64,000 bases of DNA from Nocardioides alpinus (GTDB lineage: Bacteria; Actinomycetota; Actinomycetes; Propionibacteriales; Nocardioidaceae). The DNA is taken from positions 119,482-183,481 of the forward strand of contig NZ_FOKC01000009.1 in NCBI RefSeq assembly GCF_900112035.1. Direction: 5' to 3'. Shown in pieces: positions 8,557 to 16,318 of this stretch. The notes beneath the pieces were generated by a model. That model did no database searches and was not told the origin of the DNA. It saw nothing but the letters and a program-made list of their open reading frames with translations. Made by a program: the position numbers and the translations under genes. Each line of letters opens with the position of its first letter. Within the stretch, counting starts at the first letter, position 1.

Positions 8557-9972
8557 GTGAGTTGGAGACACGGTGTGGCGTTGCTGGTGTGCGTCGCACC
8601 GGCGACGCTCGCTGGTCCCATGCCCTCCAGCGCGGTCCCCGCAGCGACCGTGATCTCAGTGCCGACACGGGCGTCCCATGACACCGACCTCCCCCCGCGG
8701 ATCGCTGATCACCAGCAACACGGTGAGGACGGTCCCATCACGACCGGCAAGGACGAGGGTCCAAAGTCTCGCCCCGCGGTCGCCGCAGCGCCCGTGTTGT
8801 CGGGCGCCTACCGCTTCGTCTCGGCGCCGGACTTCCTCAACCAGGACGTCGCCGACCTGACCGCCGGCGGTCGGGAGCAGCACACCGATCCCGACACGGG
8901 CACGGTGGCGAACTCGACCAATCCCGCCTATGAACGGGCCCTAGACCAGGTTCTCTCGGAGGTCGGGTCGCACGGAGCCACCGACCTGCTTGTCGCGGGT
9001 GATCTGATGGAGGGCCGCTGGGGCCGGGACGACTCGGGAGCCGGAGTCTTTGGACCGGTCCGCACCGACTCGCAGCGGATGGCCGCTGCTCAGGAGGCTG
9101 CCGCCGTCTATTACCCGGCATGGTCCCGGCGGCTGACCGAGCAGGGGCTGACGCCGTACCCGGCCTTGGGCGACCACGAGATCGGCGACAACCCGTGGAC
9201 CAAGCGAGGTGATGCCTGGATCCGGTTCAAGCGGAAGCATGTGCCTGCGTTCAAGCAGCTGTTCGCGAGCGAGCTGCTCAGGAAGCCTGACGGCGAGCGG
9301 CGCTTCGTGGACCGTCCGAGTAGCGGCCAGGCCAGGGACACGGCGTACGCCGTGCGGCTGGACGCGAATGTCCTCCTCGTGACCATCGACCCCTTCACGC
9401 GGCGTCACGGAGAGGTCCGGGCGCGTGTCGACCGGGCCCAGCTGAAGTGGCTGCAGGAGGTGTTGCGCAGGGCGCGCAGGGAAGCTGTGCCGTGGGTCAT
9501 GGTCCAGGGACACACCCCGATCGCCGGGCCAGTGCGATACCGCAACTCCAGCCAGCTGACGTATCAGGGCGGCACGGACTCGGCCCTGTGGAGGACCATG
9601 GTGAAGGGCGGAGTCGACGTCTATCTCTGCGGCGAGGTCCACGACCAGACGGTCAACCTCCGCGACGGCATCCTCCAGGTCGCTCACGGGTCATTGTTCT
9701 ACCGAGGCGAAGCGTCGTACCTCCTCGGTCAAGCCACTGCCAAGCGACTGGTCTTCGAGAACCACCAGTTCCGCGGCCGCGTGGACTTCACGGATCGTCT
9801 CTGGACGACGTCGCGACTCGGTGCGCCTGGTTCGGTCGTCTACCCCGACGCGTCGCTGGTCACAGGCACCTTGGAGGCGCGCCGGACTGCATCCGGCGGG
9901 GTCGACATCGAGTCGTCAGAGGGCATCTTGCGCCCCGTACGTGGAAGGTTGACCTCGAGCCGCCATCGGTAG
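8557..9972 (+). CDS. Exported calcineurin-like metallophosphatase
   Basis: A 471-residue secreted protein starting at GTG 8557 (preceded by GGTGGGA) with signal peptide WRHGVALLVCVAPATLAGP. Metallophosphoesterase motifs appear in order: APDFLNQDV at the first metal strand, GDLMEGRWG, LGDHEIGDN (GNHE-equivalent), VQGHTPI and GEVHDQTV (GHxH-equivalent with Glu for the first His). The substrate cannot be read; phosphodiesters or phosphomonoesters outside the cell are likely. It is divergent from the multicopper oxidase (138-base spacer) and lies upstream of a PhoA-type phosphatase. An earlier ATG at 8452 is in frame but would bury the signal peptide. Confidence 0.82.
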   Translation: MSWRHGVALLVCVAPATLAGPMPSSAVPAATVISVPTRASHDTDLPPRIADHQQHGEDGPITTGKDEGPKSRPAVAAAPVLSGAYRFVSAPDFLNQDVADLTAGGREQHTDPDTGTVANSTNPAYERALDQVLSEVGSHGATDLLVAGDLMEGRWGRDDSGAGVFGPVRTDSQRMAAAQEAAAVYYPAWSRRLTEQGLTPYPALGDHEIGDNPWTKRGDAWIRFKRKHVPAFKQLFASELLRKPDGERRFVDRPSSGQARDTAYAVRLDANVLLVTIDPFTRRHGEVRARVDRAQLKWLQEVLRRARREAVPWVMVQGHTPIAGPVRYRNSSQLTYQGGTDSALWRTMVKGGVDVYLCGEVHDQTVNLRDGILQVAHGSLFYRGEASYLLGQATAKRLVFENHQFRGRVDFTDRLWTTSRLGAPGSVVYPDASLVTGTLEARRTASGGVDIESSEGILRPVRGRLTSSRHR

Positions 9973-10058
9973 GACGTATGCCGGTCTCTTTTCGCCTGCC
10001 AATTGGACACTTCCAGCCATGAGGGTGCGGGAGTCAAACGACCCCGAAAGGACCATTC

Positions 10059-11789
10059 GTGCCCCGCAACAAGCGCGTCGTCACCACGGTGGCGGCCCTC
10101 GCTGGCCTGATCACCGTCGGCTCCATCGCTGCCACGGCAGCCATCCCCGCTCCTACTCCCAACGGGTTCACCCAGGACCGTTCCGCTGAGCTGGCCAAGC
10201 AGATCAACCCGGCCAAGCCGCGCAATGTCATCCTGATCATCGGTGACGGCATGGATGACTCCATGATCACCGCCGCCCGCAACTACGAATACGGCGCCGG
10301 TGGCCGATTCCCCGCGCTGGACGCGTTGCCCTTCACCGGTGCCATGACCACCTACGGCCTCAAGGTGGGCTCGGGTCCGGACTACCCGATCGCCTACGTC
10401 TCGGACTCCGCGCCGACCGCGAGCGGCTGGTCCACCGGCAAGAAGACGGTCGACGGTCGTCTCTCACAGGGGCCCAGCACCGCCAGCAACGTGCCCGGCG
10501 AGGACTACGAGACGGTTCTGGAGAAGTACAAGAAGCAGGGCAAGCTCGTTGGCAACATCACGACGTCCGAGATCACGGACGCAACGCCCGCGGCCGCTGC
10601 CTCACACATCAACGCCCGCGCCTGCCAGGGCCCGACCGACATGACCAACTGCGCCGAGGCCCGTAAGGTCAACGGGGGCAAGGGCTCTGTCGCCGAGCAG
10701 CTGGTCGACAACAAGGTTGACGTGCTGATGGGCGGCGGAGCGTCGCGCTACGCCCAGGCAACCGACGCCGGCTCCTCGGTGCTGGCCTACGCGCAGACGA
10801 CCCACAAGTACCGGCTGGTGAGCGACGCGCCCGGCCTCACCTCGGTGACCTCACTGGCCGATGGGCCCGTCCTGGGCCTGTTCGCCAACGGCAACCTGAC
10901 GCCTATGTACCAGCCGCTGGTCGCGACCGCCGTCGGCGCTGGTGGCCCCAGCACGAAGTGCACGCCAGCAGATCGCGGCAATCAGCCAGACCTGTCGGCC
11001 ATGATGACGAAGTCGATCGAGCTCCTCGACAACCCCAACGGGTTCTTCCTGCAGGCCGAGAGCGCGATGATCGACAAGCAGGAGCACGCCTCGGACATCT
11101 GCGGCGCCATTGGTGACCTCAAGGAGCTCGACGAGACCGTCGCGGTCGCCTTGGCCTATCAGGAGAAGCATCCTGACACCCTTGTGGTCGTCACCGGCGA
11201 CCACGCGCACTCCACCCAGATCGTGGGTGGGAGCGCCGACGACGGCAAGCAGCTCGCCACGGTGCAGACTGCAGACGGCGACCCGATGACGGTCGCGTAC
11301 TCCACCAACGCGGTGGGATCCGACCACACCGGTGCCCAGATCCGGGTGGCGGCCTCCGGCCCGCAGGCGGCGAACGTGACCGGCGTCATCGACCAGACCG
11401 ACCTGTTCGCCACCCTGCTCGGCCGCACACCCAGCACCATGCCCGGGACGCCCGTCACTCCCGGCACGCCCGGTACGCCCGGTACGCCGACCCCCACGCC
11501 CACCCCGGCCAAGCCGGCAGTGTCGACGGTCTCCGCAGCAAGCATCGCCAAGGAGGTGCTGGCCCGCCGTGGCCTCCGGGTCGCCGTCGCTGCCACCGGT
11601 GGCCAGAAGGTCACCATCAGGCTCGTAAAGGACGGCAGGACATTGGTCAGCAAGACGCTCGGCTCGACCGGAGGTCGGGTCGCGCTCAGGACGACCAAGG
11701 CCAAGATCGGCAAGGTGAAGGTCGTGGCCACGGTGACCGGCGCCGGCGGCTCCGTGACCGACAGTCAGCGGGTCCGGGTCACCCGCTGA
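10059..11789 (+). CDS. phoA: Alkaline phosphatase (PhoA family), secreted
   Basis: A 576-residue exported enzyme hydrolysing phosphomonoesters. Signal peptide at residues 1-28, then ILIIGDGMDDSMITAARN (first metal Asp), SDSAPTASGWSTGKKT carrying the nucleophilic Ser, and the metal-binding GDHAHST near residue 378. The C-terminal ~100 residues follow a Pro/Thr/Gly linker (TPGTPGTPGTPTPTPTP) and form an Ig-like beta domain (KVTIRLVKDGRTLVSKTL), probably for wall or surface attachment. GTG start at 10059 follows GAAAGGAC. No PHO box was recognised. Confidence 0.88.
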   Translation: MPRNKRVVTTVAALAGLITVGSIAATAAIPAPTPNGFTQDRSAELAKQINPAKPRNVILIIGDGMDDSMITAARNYEYGAGGRFPALDALPFTGAMTTYGLKVGSGPDYPIAYVSDSAPTASGWSTGKKTVDGRLSQGPSTASNVPGEDYETVLEKYKKQGKLVGNITTSEITDATPAAAASHINARACQGPTDMTNCAEARKVNGGKGSVAEQLVDNKVDVLMGGGASRYAQATDAGSSVLAYAQTTHKYRLVSDAPGLTSVTSLADGPVLGLFANGNLTPMYQPLVATAVGAGGPSTKCTPADRGNQPDLSAMMTKSIELLDNPNGFFLQAESAMIDKQEHASDICGAIGDLKELDETVAVALAYQEKHPDTLVVVTGDHAHSTQIVGGSADDGKQLATVQTADGDPMTVAYSTNAVGSDHTGAQIRVAASGPQAANVTGVIDQTDLFATLLGRTPSTMPGTPVTPGTPGTPGTPTPTPTPAKPAVSTVSAASIAKEVLARRGLRVAVAATGGQKVTIRLVKDGRTLVSKTLGSTGGRVALRTTKAKIGKVKVVATVTGAGGSVTDSQRVRVTR

Positions 11790-11888
11790 TGAACCGTCCG
11801 CGGTCGACCTGCTGAGACAGCCCCACTTCCGGGCGTGGACCGAACGGTTCGCGCCCGGAAGCGTTCGGTGGCGATCCTCTTGGAAGGC

Positions 11889-11920
11889 TTGCAAGCTGTA
11901 CCGGGGTACAGGCTTACGGT
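11889..11920 (+). promoter_or_regulatory. MerR-type promoter with 7-2-7 dyad, leaderless
   Basis: TTGCAA (11889-11894) and TTACGG/TACGGT (11915-11920) are separated by an over-long 20-base spacer. The spacer holds the perfect dyad CTGTACC-GG-GGTACAG (11896-11911). This is the diagnostic architecture of MerR-activated promoters, where the regulator twists DNA to compensate for the spacer. The -10 ends six bases before the ATG at 11927, so the mRNA is probably leaderless. The MerR gene is the second gene of the operon. Confidence 0.82.
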
Positions 11921-11926
11921 GGTGCC

Positions 11927-12295
11927 ATGGAGACGAAGTCAACGATGGGATTGGGCGAGCTGAGCTGGGCCGACTCGGCCGCCTGCACGCTGCCCACCTC
12001 AGAACGGCCGTTGCGGCTTGCCGAGTTCGACGACCTCTTCGCCACCGCTCTGCGGTCCGTCGTGCGGACCAGCAATACCTCTGTGCGAATGGAACTGTCG
12101 GGAGATGCCGAGCTCGCCGAGCAGACCAGACAGCTCGCGGAGCGCGAGTCGGCTTGTTGCTCGTTCTTCACCTTCGATGTTGCCCCGCTGGACGCAGGGC
12201 GGGTGGCCTTCGACGTACAGGTGCCGGCGTCGTACGTCGACGTGCTGAACGGCCTGGTGACTCGTGCGGACGGAATCCTGGGCAGGGTGTCATGA
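11927..12295 (+). CDS. Small Cys-Cys protein encoded with MerR
   Basis: A 122-residue protein with no membrane segment. The region ERESACCSFFTFDV (about 79-92) gives a vicinal Cys pair after a helical stretch, followed by an alternating beta pattern (RVAFDVQVPASYVDVLNGL). Proteins with this ACCSFF-like motif occur next to MerR regulators in actinobacteria, which suggests metal or oxyanion handling, but no function is established to my knowledge. Its first codon follows the MerR-type promoter directly, and its stop overlaps the merR ATG (ATGA). Confidence 0.75.
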   Translation: METKSTMGLGELSWADSAACTLPTSERPLRLAEFDDLFATALRSVVRTSNTSVRMELSGDAELAEQTRQLAERESACCSFFTFDVAPLDAGRVAFDVQVPASYVDVLNGLVTRADGILGRVS

Positions 12296-12756
12296 CCACG
12301 CGCGTGGAGGCGGCCGCTGGGCTGCGTCGAGGTCAGGTCGCCGCGGCGGCAGGCGTCAACATCGAGACCCTCCGCTACTACGAGCGCCGCGGCCTGCTTC
12401 CCGAGCCTGAACGCAGCCCCGGAGGCCACCGGCTGTACGCGCCCGAGGCTGTCACGGTGCTGCGCATCATCAAGGCTGCACAGCGTCTCGGGTTCACCCT
12501 CGACGAGGTCGCCGACTTGCTCGAGCTCGGCAGGCACCGGCACGGGAATCGCGTCGACGCGGGACTGCAGGCGCACGCGAAGGCGAAGCTCGCTGAGATC
12601 GAGGAACGCATCGCGGACCTGGAGACCATCCGAGAGAACCTCCGGACGGCCCTGGACGCCGGTTGCGACGACCTCACCGTCTGCGCAAACAGTGATTGTT
12701 GCCCGTTGCCGTTCGTGCAGATCACCACCCGCACCAATCCGGACAGGAGCCTCTGA
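12292..12756 (+). CDS. MerR-family metal-responsive regulator
   Basis: A 154-residue regulator: N-terminal winged helix (RRGQVAAAAGVNIETLRYYERRGLL, 12-36; SPGGHRLY), dimerisation helix, and a C-terminal Cys loop. Compared with Hg-sensing MerR, the two C-terminal ligand positions are occupied (C125 in DAGCDD, C136/C137 in SDCCPL, plus C131), but the Cys82-equivalent is missing: RHRHGNRV stands where MerR has a Cys. The ion is therefore uncertain; a Hg-type trigonal site as in MerR would be incomplete. ATG at 12292 overlaps the previous stop, and its own stop overlaps the next ATG, so three genes are coupled. Confidence 0.88.
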   Translation: MTTRVEAAAGLRRGQVAAAAGVNIETLRYYERRGLLPEPERSPGGHRLYAPEAVTVLRIIKAAQRLGFTLDEVADLLELGRHRHGNRVDAGLQAHAKAKLAEIEERIADLETIRENLRTALDAGCDDLTVCANSDCCPLPFVQITTRTNPDRSL

Positions 12757-13049
12757 TGACCCTGCGTGACCGCCATCTCGTCGGCGCCGGAGCAGCGGCA
12801 TGCGCCGTCTGCTGCGCCGCACCGGTGCTGGGCCTGTTCGGACTCGCGACGGTCGGAACCGCTGCGACCATGGCGACCCTCCTCTTCGCGGGGACGGTGT
12901 TCGCCCTGGTCGTCGGTGTCGCCATGCTCGCCGGCGTCCTGCTTCGCCGCCGCGCGCAGCGGGCCGCCGTGGTGTCGGGTGCGACCTGCGCGGTCCCGTC
13001 GGCGGGCCCGGTGCATGTCGACCTCACGGCGAGCCCGGACTCGCGTTAA
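12756..13049 (+). CDS. Small two-helix membrane protein with CC motif (MerT-like candidate)
   Basis: A 97-residue protein with two hydrophobic helices (about 8-33 and 38-62). A vicinal Cys pair sits in the first helix (ACAVCCAAPVLGLFG), as in the first helix of mercury importer MerT (STCCLGPL), and a basic RRRAQR stretch follows the second helix. It is the third gene of the merR operon. I infer a metal transporter or chaperone; length and motif are compatible with a reduced MerT-type protein, but homology is not proven by eye. A downstream Cys (TCAVPS) could pass metal on. Confidence 0.65.
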   Translation: MTLRDRHLVGAGAAACAVCCAAPVLGLFGLATVGTAATMATLLFAGTVFALVVGVAMLAGVLLRRRAQRAAVVSGATCAVPSAGPVHVDLTASPDSR

Positions 13050-13066
13050 CAAGGCACACTGACCAC

Positions 13067-13402
13067 GTGTTGATCACCAAGTCCCTGCTTCTGTTCGTGC
13101 TGGCCGCTGTCGCCGAGATCGGTGGTGCCTGGCTGGTCTGGCAGGGGGTACGCGAGAACAGGGGGTGGGCGTGGATAGGGGCAGGTGTCATCGCCTTGGG
13201 TCTGTACGGCTTCGTTGCGACCTTGCAGCCCGACGCGAACTTCGGCCGCATCCTGGCCGCTTACGGCGGGGTGTTTGTAGCGGGCTCGCTTGCGTGGGGC
13301 ATGGTTGCCGACGGATTCCGGCCCGACCGTTACGACGTCACGGGCGCCCTCATCTGTCTGGTCGGGGTCGCCGTCATCATGTACGCACCCCGTTCAGCGT
13401 GA
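13067..13402 (+). CDS. ynfA: YnfA/UPF0060 small multidrug-resistance-like membrane protein
   Basis: A 111-residue protein with four predicted helices and clear YnfA features: SLLLFVLAAVAEIGGAWLVWQ, GLYGFVATLQPDANFGRILAAYGGVFVAGSL and a C-terminal GVAVIMYAPR. The UPF0060 family resembles SMR transporters and is often found in metal-resistance loci; the substrate is not established. GTG start at 13067 gives VLITKSLLLF. It follows the CC membrane protein by about 17 bases and converges with the CmtR operon. Confidence 0.88.
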   Translation: MLITKSLLLFVLAAVAEIGGAWLVWQGVRENRGWAWIGAGVIALGLYGFVATLQPDANFGRILAAYGGVFVAGSLAWGMVADGFRPDRYDVTGALICLVGVAVIMYAPRSA

Positions 13403-13422
13403 GTCGTGCGATCCCGGGACGC

Positions 13423-13638
13423 TCAGGGTTTCGGAAGCGCCGCCTTAACCTTCTCCTCGTCGGTGAGTCGACTCGTGTGCTCCCACGGGAAGACCCATCG
13501 AAACAGATTGAGGCCAGGTCGCTTGCACCAACACTCGTTGGCGCAACCGCACCTGATGGCCCCAGCCGCTTCGGCAGCCTTGTTGCCGAGCGCCAACAGG
13601 ATGTACCCGCCCAACACGATTGCGACCGCCCTCTTCAC
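13423..13638 (-). CDS. Tiny membrane-anchored Cys-rich protein
   Basis: A 71-residue protein from a GTG at 13638 whose codon overlaps the stop of the preceding gene (GTGA). One N-terminal helix (KRAVAIVLGGYILLALG) is followed by IRCGCANECWCK, a C-x-C-x3-C-x-C cluster at residues 30-38, and a charged tail (HTSRLTDEEKVKAALPKP). The motif suggests metal binding outside or at the membrane. It is the last gene of the CmtR operon. No family recognised. Confidence 0.7.
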   Translation of the reverse strand: MKRAVAIVLGGYILLALGNKAAEAAGAIRCGCANECWCKRPGLNLFRWVFPWEHTSRLTDEEKVKAALPKP

Positions 13639-13934
13639 GACAGCACCTCTACAAGCTGCTCCATGGTGGGCGAACCACTCAGGCCATCCGGCGTCGCGTA
13701 GATCCGGCACGCCAACCCGACCTGCTCGCTGCCCGTGCTGAACGGGTCCTGCTCGTCTATCCGAATCGTCGGCGACCCCGTGAAGCCAAGCCGCTCCGCC
13801 TCTTCGGCGGTCGCAACGTTCCGATGCTGGACCGTGGCGTCGTTGTGCCCGGTGGCAACCAGTGCCTGCGTCAACCGTTCGTCCGCGACGGTCCAGTTCG
13901 GGCATCCGTCGAAGTAGAGCAGCTCGACCTTCAT
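13635..13934 (-). CDS. DF-family thioredoxin-fold protein
   Basis: A 99-residue protein opening KVELLYFDGCPNWTVADERL, the signature of the DF family of (seleno)proteins with a thioredoxin-like fold. It has one Cys (C11) where some relatives have selenocysteine, and further TF features (GSPTIRIDEQDPF, cis-Pro loop). These proteins cluster with mercury and other metal-resistance genes and are often annotated as alkylmercury-lyase-like; catalysis is unproven. ATG at 13934 is chosen because the family starts there; upstream in-frame codons are low-quality. Confidence 0.8.
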   Translation of the reverse strand: MKVELLYFDGCPNWTVADERLTQALVATGHNDATVQHRNVATAEEAERLGFTGSPTIRIDEQDPFSTGSEQVGLACRIYATPDGLSGSPTMEQLVEVLS

Positions 13935-14027
13935 GCGTGGACTCCTGTCTGGCGGGTGGCGACCTGTTGCTGCAGATCCTCGTCGTCGCTTGGCAGCCAC
14001 GATCGAACGTCCTTCCAGCGTCTGCGG

Positions 14028-14654
14028 TCAGGCTGCCACCCGACCCCGTGCTCCGGCACTCTTGCCAATCCCAGGCAGGAACCGACCCGTCGACGCCTCA
14101 TAATGGGCGTACTCGGGACCGTGAAGAGCCCGCAAGTAGGGTTCCTCGACGACGCGGACCTGTAGCTGCAACGCGGCGACCAGGCATGCGAGTCCGGCGA
14201 CCGCTACTGCGTTCGGCACCATGAGGGTCAGGCCAAGGGCAGTCAGGCTCATGGCGGTGAATATCGGGTTCCTGACGAAGCGGAACAGGCCGTCCGTGAC
14301 AAGGCTCGTCTGCTCCGTCACGTCTACGCCGATGCGCCACTCACTACCCATACGCAGCTGTGCGGCCAGGGTCAGGGCGATGCCTCCTGCGGCGATGAGA
14401 AGGCCAACGACGTTCAAGCCCAGATGGTCGAACCGCGCAATCGGGGGCAGCCCGAAGAGCCCGGCGACAGGTGCTGCGAAGCCGACCACCAGCGCGACAG
14501 CGAACAAGATCCCGGCCGACCACTCGACCGAGCCGACCCGTCCCCCAAGCCCGCGAAATCCTGAGTCGCCGGTTCGCCGGACTTGAATGACGGTCCGTGC
14601 GACAAACGCGACGAGGAGGTAGACGGCGTAGGCGCCGATGGCGGCCCAGGTCAT
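14028..14654 (-). CDS. Isoprenylcysteine carboxyl methyltransferase-like membrane protein
   Basis: A 208-residue multi-helix membrane protein of the ICMT/PEMT family. Core motif is at the C-terminal half: TDGLFRFVRNPIFTAMSLTALGL, then VVEEPYLRALHGPEYAHYEASTGRFLP, the usual RHPxY...EE-x(n)-Y-x2-Y methyltransferase arrangement. A SAM-dependent membrane methyl transfer is likely, target unknown. Members of this family recur next to CDF transporters and CmtR-type regulators in actinobacterial metal islands. The ATG at 14654 overlaps the stop of the CDF gene. Confidence 0.82.
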   Translation of the reverse strand: MTWAAIGAYAVYLLVAFVARTVIQVRRTGDSGFRGLGGRVGSVEWSAGILFAVALVVGFAAPVAGLFGLPPIARFDHLGLNVVGLLIAAGGIALTLAAQLRMGSEWRIGVDVTEQTSLVTDGLFRFVRNPIFTAMSLTALGLTLMVPNAVAVAGLACLVAALQLQVRVVEEPYLRALHGPEYAHYEASTGRFLPGIGKSAGARGRVAA

Positions 14655-15448
14655 TGCTCGATTCCTTCGCGGCGACCGATGGTCACGTTGTGCGGCACCA
14701 CATCGGTCGGCGGGCAGCACCCGTCTGTGCACCCGCCAGCGTCATCGTTGCACCCGCAGGCACTGTCCGATTGCGAGGCACCGGTCGCCGTGGTCGCGTC
14801 AGGGAGGCAGGCCACCGGGCCGCAGGCGCAGCCCTCACCCCGCCAGGCCTCGACGCCCTCCCGCACAGCGACGACGGCAATGACCAGTCCGGCGACGGGG
14901 TCGGCCCAGGACCAGCCCAGGGTGGCGTTCAGGACGAGCCCGACCAGCAGCACTGCGGACAGGTAGGTGCAGAGCAGGGTCTGGGTCGAGTCGGCCACCA
15001 CCGCGTTCGAGCCGAGTGACTTGCCTGTACGGCGCTGGGCCCAGGAGAGGAACGGCATGATGATCAAGGATGCGACGGCGAGCGCGATGCCTACCGGCGA
15101 TGAGTCCGGATCGTGGCCACTGGCAAGCGTCCGAACGGACTCGAAGGTCACGTAGGCAGCGAGACCGAAGAAGGAGAGCGCCATCAGGCGCAGGGCGGAT
15201 CGCTCACGCGACTCCGGGATGGGGTGCCGGAACTGCCACAGGATGATGAGCCCGGAGGACACCTCGACGATGGAGTCCAAACCGAACCCGACGAGGGCGA
15301 CCGAGCCGGCGACGATGCCCGCCGTGATGGCGACAACGGCCTCGATGGCGTTGTATGCCACGGACGCGCCGGCAAGGAGCTGAGCCCGTCGACCTAGCCG
15401 CCTCCTTTCGGCGGAATCCAAGGCGGGGGCGTGCGCGTGCGCGCTCAT
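14651..15448 (-). CDS. CDF-type cation transporter with Cys-rich C-terminal tail
   Basis: A 265-residue transporter. Six helices with FGLDSIVEVSSG (helix 2) and VADSTQTLLCTYLS (helix 5) correspond to the paired metal-binding sites of cation transporters. Instead of the usual cytoplasmic domain it ends in a flexible tail from about 205 with eight Cys (GCACGPVAC ... SACGCNDDAGGCTDGCC). The tail suggests capture of a thiophilic metal such as Cd, Pb or Hg. Start at 15448 overlaps the CmtR stop by one base; its stop overlaps the ICMT start. This is the likely main effector of the operon. Confidence 0.85.
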   Translation of the reverse strand: MSAHAHAPALDSAERRRLGRRAQLLAGASVAYNAIEAVVAITAGIVAGSVALVGFGLDSIVEVSSGLIILWQFRHPIPESRERSALRLMALSFFGLAAYVTFESVRTLASGHDPDSSPVGIALAVASLIIMPFLSWAQRRTGKSLGSNAVVADSTQTLLCTYLSAVLLVGLVLNATLGWSWADPVAGLVIAVVAVREGVEAWRGEGCACGPVACLPDATTATGASQSDSACGCNDDAGGCTDGCCPPTDVVPHNVTIGRREGIEQ

Positions 15449-15825
15449 CAGGATTCCTTGCCCTTCGTGGTTCCGAAGGTCGGGCAGAGCGTGACTGCGT
15501 CTCCGGTCAGCGCGAGCAGCCGCTCCGCTGAAGCGAGCAGGTCAATCACGGTCTCGGCGTGGTTGAGGGTCCACATCGATGCGCGTCCTTCTGGACGAGA
15601 GGTCACCAGCCCACAGTCACGCAGGCACGCCAAGTGCTTCGAGACGGTGCTCTGAGCAAGGCCCAGGTGAGCCGTCAAGTCCACAACTCGATGCTCGCCA
15701 AGTGCCAGGTGTCGGAGGATCGCCAATCTCGAGGGCTCGGAGAACCCATGGAAGAGGCAGGCTGCTGCCGTGAGCGCGGCCGCTTCGTCGAGGTTTGGAC
15801 CCGCGTCCCGAATTTGCATCGTCAT
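15448..15825 (-). CDS. CmtR-type ArsR metal sensor (Cd/Pb class)
   Basis: A 125-residue ArsR-family repressor. Helix-turn-helix VVDLTAHLGLAQSTVSKHLACL carries C67 and C71 in LACLRDCGLV, matching the Cys57/Cys61 pair of Mycobacterium tuberculosis CmtR (SCLRGCGLV). A C-terminal C114 (TLCPTF) takes the place of CmtR Cys102. This S3 site is specific for Cd(II)/Pb(II). It heads a five-gene operon running to 13423 and appears to be translated from a leaderless transcript, with a second in-frame ATG two codons in. Confidence 0.88.
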   Translation of the reverse strand: MTMQIRDAGPNLDEAAALTAAACLFHGFSEPSRLAILRHLALGEHRVVDLTAHLGLAQSTVSKHLACLRDCGLVTSRPEGRASMWTLNHAETVIDLLASAERLLALTGDAVTLCPTFGTTKGKES

Positions 15826-15831
15826 GTGGCG

Positions 15832-15861
15832 ATGTTAGCGCCTTTGAGGCATTTCCGGCAA
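15832..15861 (-). promoter_or_regulatory. Leaderless promoter of the CmtR operon
   Basis: On the minus strand TTGCCG (15856-15861) and TAACAT (15832-15837) are 18 bases apart; the -10 ends six bases before the ATG at 15825. Between them lies a short dyad GCCT-CAA-AGGC, a plausible binding site for the encoded sensor. There is no ribosome binding site, so a leaderless mRNA is expected. Confidence 0.7.
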
Positions 15862-15886
15862 GTTGCTGACCGGGTCCCATCGTTCC

Positions 15887-16204
15887 CTATCCGTGCCTCG
15901 ACGACCTCTCAAGCCACGGGGTCGACGAACGCACAAGAGCCCACAGCCCCGCACCGGCGAACTTGATCGAGTTCCAGGCGAAGATCGCCACCAGACAGTT
16001 GAGATACCCCGGACCACCTCGCTCGACGAGCGTGGCGCAGATGCTCATGGCGAACAGGTACGCCGGGACCGCAACCACGGCAACAGGGATTGCCCACACC
16101 GTGCCGCCCGGGGTGCGGAGCCAGTCGACGACACGGTTGGTGGGCATGTGCGAGCGCAGGCAGCCACGCAGGGAAGTGCTGGTGTTCCACAGCAGTGCGA
16201 GCAT
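15887..16204 (-). CDS. Small conserved membrane protein (often annotated sulfate permease)
   Basis: A 105-residue protein with two helices (about 34-56 and 66-85). It resembles a short protein common on actinobacterial plasmids and islands: LLWNTSTSLRGCLRSHMPTNRVVDWLR, then IPVAVVAVPAYLFAMSICATLVERGGPGYLN and FAWNSIKFAGAG. Database entries call such proteins sulfate permease, but at this length that is doubtful; function unknown. The ATG at 16204 is preceded by AAGGGGACC, a good ribosome binding site. It sits between the CmtR operon and traA, at the border of the two blocks. Confidence 0.7.
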   Translation of the reverse strand: MLALLWNTSTSLRGCLRSHMPTNRVVDWLRTPGGTVWAIPVAVVAVPAYLFAMSICATLVERGGPGYLNCLVAIFAWNSIKFAGAGLWALVRSSTPWLERSSRHG

Positions 16205-16318
16205 GGAGGTCCCCTTCGCGAGACGGTTTAACCGCACCTTGCACACCACATTCGTGAGGACGGGCGCTGGCGTGCCCGTCCTGTGGAGAAGTCCCGCACG
16301 ACAGTCCCGTGGACCCGG

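Noticed and set aside
8420..8668. N-terminal extension of the multicopper oxidase to an ATG at 8668
   Set aside because: The extension is basic, non-conserved and would bury the signal peptide; GTG 8419 gives a normal exported start.
12154..12291. Extended start of the MerR gene
   Set aside because: The extra residues overlap the preceding gene and lack family similarity; ATG 12292 gives ATGA coupling and the usual N-terminus.
15887..16204. Sulfate permease function for the small membrane protein
   Set aside because: About 105 residues with two helices cannot form a SulP or CysT-type transporter; the label is probably an annotation carry-over.
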